A stretch of 13,222 nucleotides of DNA, taken from NCBI GenBank assembly GCA_938027385.1, contig CALJBF010000274.1, positions 1-13,222 of the forward strand, given 5' to 3'. Of the stretch, positions 12,954 to 13,222 are shown one piece after another. The stretch's first letter is position 1. Each line of letters opens with the position of its first letter. The notes beneath the pieces are model-generated. The model was not told the origin of the DNA, did no database searches, and saw only the letters and a program-made list of their open reading frames with translations. The DNA is from an uncultured Porphyromonadaceae bacterium. Its GTDB lineage: Bacteria; Bacteroidota; Bacteroidia; Bacteroidales; Muribaculaceae. The translations under genes were made by a program, and so were the position numbers.

Positions 12954-13222
12954 CCATCGACATAGAGACCGCCAACAACCGGCCCACCTCGATCTGCGCC
13001 ATAGGGGCGGTAAAGGTGGTGGACGGCGCCATTACCGACAGGTTCTATGAGTTCGTCAAGCCCGAACCTAACTTCTATTTCCGCCATTTCACCGAGAACA
13101 TCCACGGCATATCGCGTTGCGAGACCGACACAGCCGATACTTTCCCCGCCGTATGGGGGCGGTTGCGCCCGTTCATCGGCGACCTGTGTCTGGTGGCCCA
13201 TAACAAGGCGTTCGACGAAAAG
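12938..13222 (+). CDS. DEDDh 3'-5' exonuclease (DNA polymerase III epsilon-like), 3' end cut by window
   Basis: The first 95 residues are visible; the frame is open to the last base. MDNFVAIDIETANN contains the Exo I motif with D8 and E10, IHGIS is the usual segment between motifs, and VAHNKAFD supplies the Exo II aspartate D93. The Exo III histidine lies beyond the window. Such proteins trim single-stranded DNA or RNA from the 3' end, as in DnaQ-like proofreading or RNase T. Bacteroidales often have stand-alone DnaQ-like exonucleases, sometimes with a BRCT domain after the nuclease; the rest cannot be seen. The ATG at 12938 overlaps the ispH 3' end by 16 bases, so it belongs to the same operon. 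No paired polymerase is visible. Confidence 0.9.
   Translation, partial: MDNFVAIDIETANNRPTSICAIGAVKVVDGAITDRFYEFVKPEPNFYFRHFTENIHGISRCETDTADTFPAVWGRLRPFIGDLCLVAHNKAFDEK

Noticed and set aside
1..13222. Mobile elements, CRISPR arrays, tRNA or rRNA genes, defence or toxin-antitoxin modules
   Set aside because: No transposase, integrase, direct-repeat array, tRNA-like cloverleaf or toxin/antitoxin pair was seen; the genes are core metabolic and repair genes.

Overview
The window is a compact, GC-rich (roughly 60 % by eye) stretch of chromosomal core genes from a member of the Bacteroidales. The evidence is an LL-diaminopimelate aminotransferase next to dapF, a type III glutamine synthetase, a PorQ-family outer-membrane protein upstream of cmk and ispH, weak Shine-Dalgarno sequences, and Bacteroidetes-type promoter boxes (TTG, about 20 bp, TAnnTTTG). 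The high GC with this gene set suggests a Muribaculaceae-like lineage; that placement is inference. There is no insertion sequence, phage gene, CRISPR array, tRNA or rRNA, and no gene-free stretch above 150 bases.

Layout. (1) Bases 1-590 carry the 3' end of a 5'-nucleotidase/UshA-type gene. It converges on, and overlaps by 70 bases, a minus-strand gene (521-1567) for an uncharacterised ATP-grasp-like protein. (2) That gene diverges from mutL (1663-3633) across a 95-base region holding an 11-bp inverted repeat, each arm lying just before a start codon. (3) dapF (3764-4630) and dapL (4661-5899) form a two-gene diaminopimelate/lysine and peptidoglycan precursor unit behind a good promoter. (4) glnN (5996-8185, glutamine synthetase III) is followed by a divergent PurF-family amidotransferase (8313-10205). 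A strongly structured intergenic RNA element at 8225-8296 separates them. (5) porQ-like (10355-11386), cmk (11392-12102), ispH (12099-12953) and a DEDDh exonuclease (12938 to the window end) look like one operon, joined by a 5-base gap and then 4- and 16-base overlaps. It is preceded by a promoter-like box and an 18-bp RNA hairpin.

Together the genes cover mismatch repair, cell-wall precursor synthesis, nitrogen assimilation, an amidotransferase that uses glutamine, CMP phosphorylation and the last step of the MEP isoprenoid pathway. The protein content is mostly housekeeping. The less expected signals are non-coding: two long helices in front of the purF-like and porQ genes, both with wobble pairs that work only in the plus-strand transcript. 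Other points of interest are the altered active-site motifs of the PurF-like protein, the degenerate endonuclease motifs and repeated linker motif in MutL, and the unnamed ATP-grasp protein. I did not find a clear new multi-gene system.
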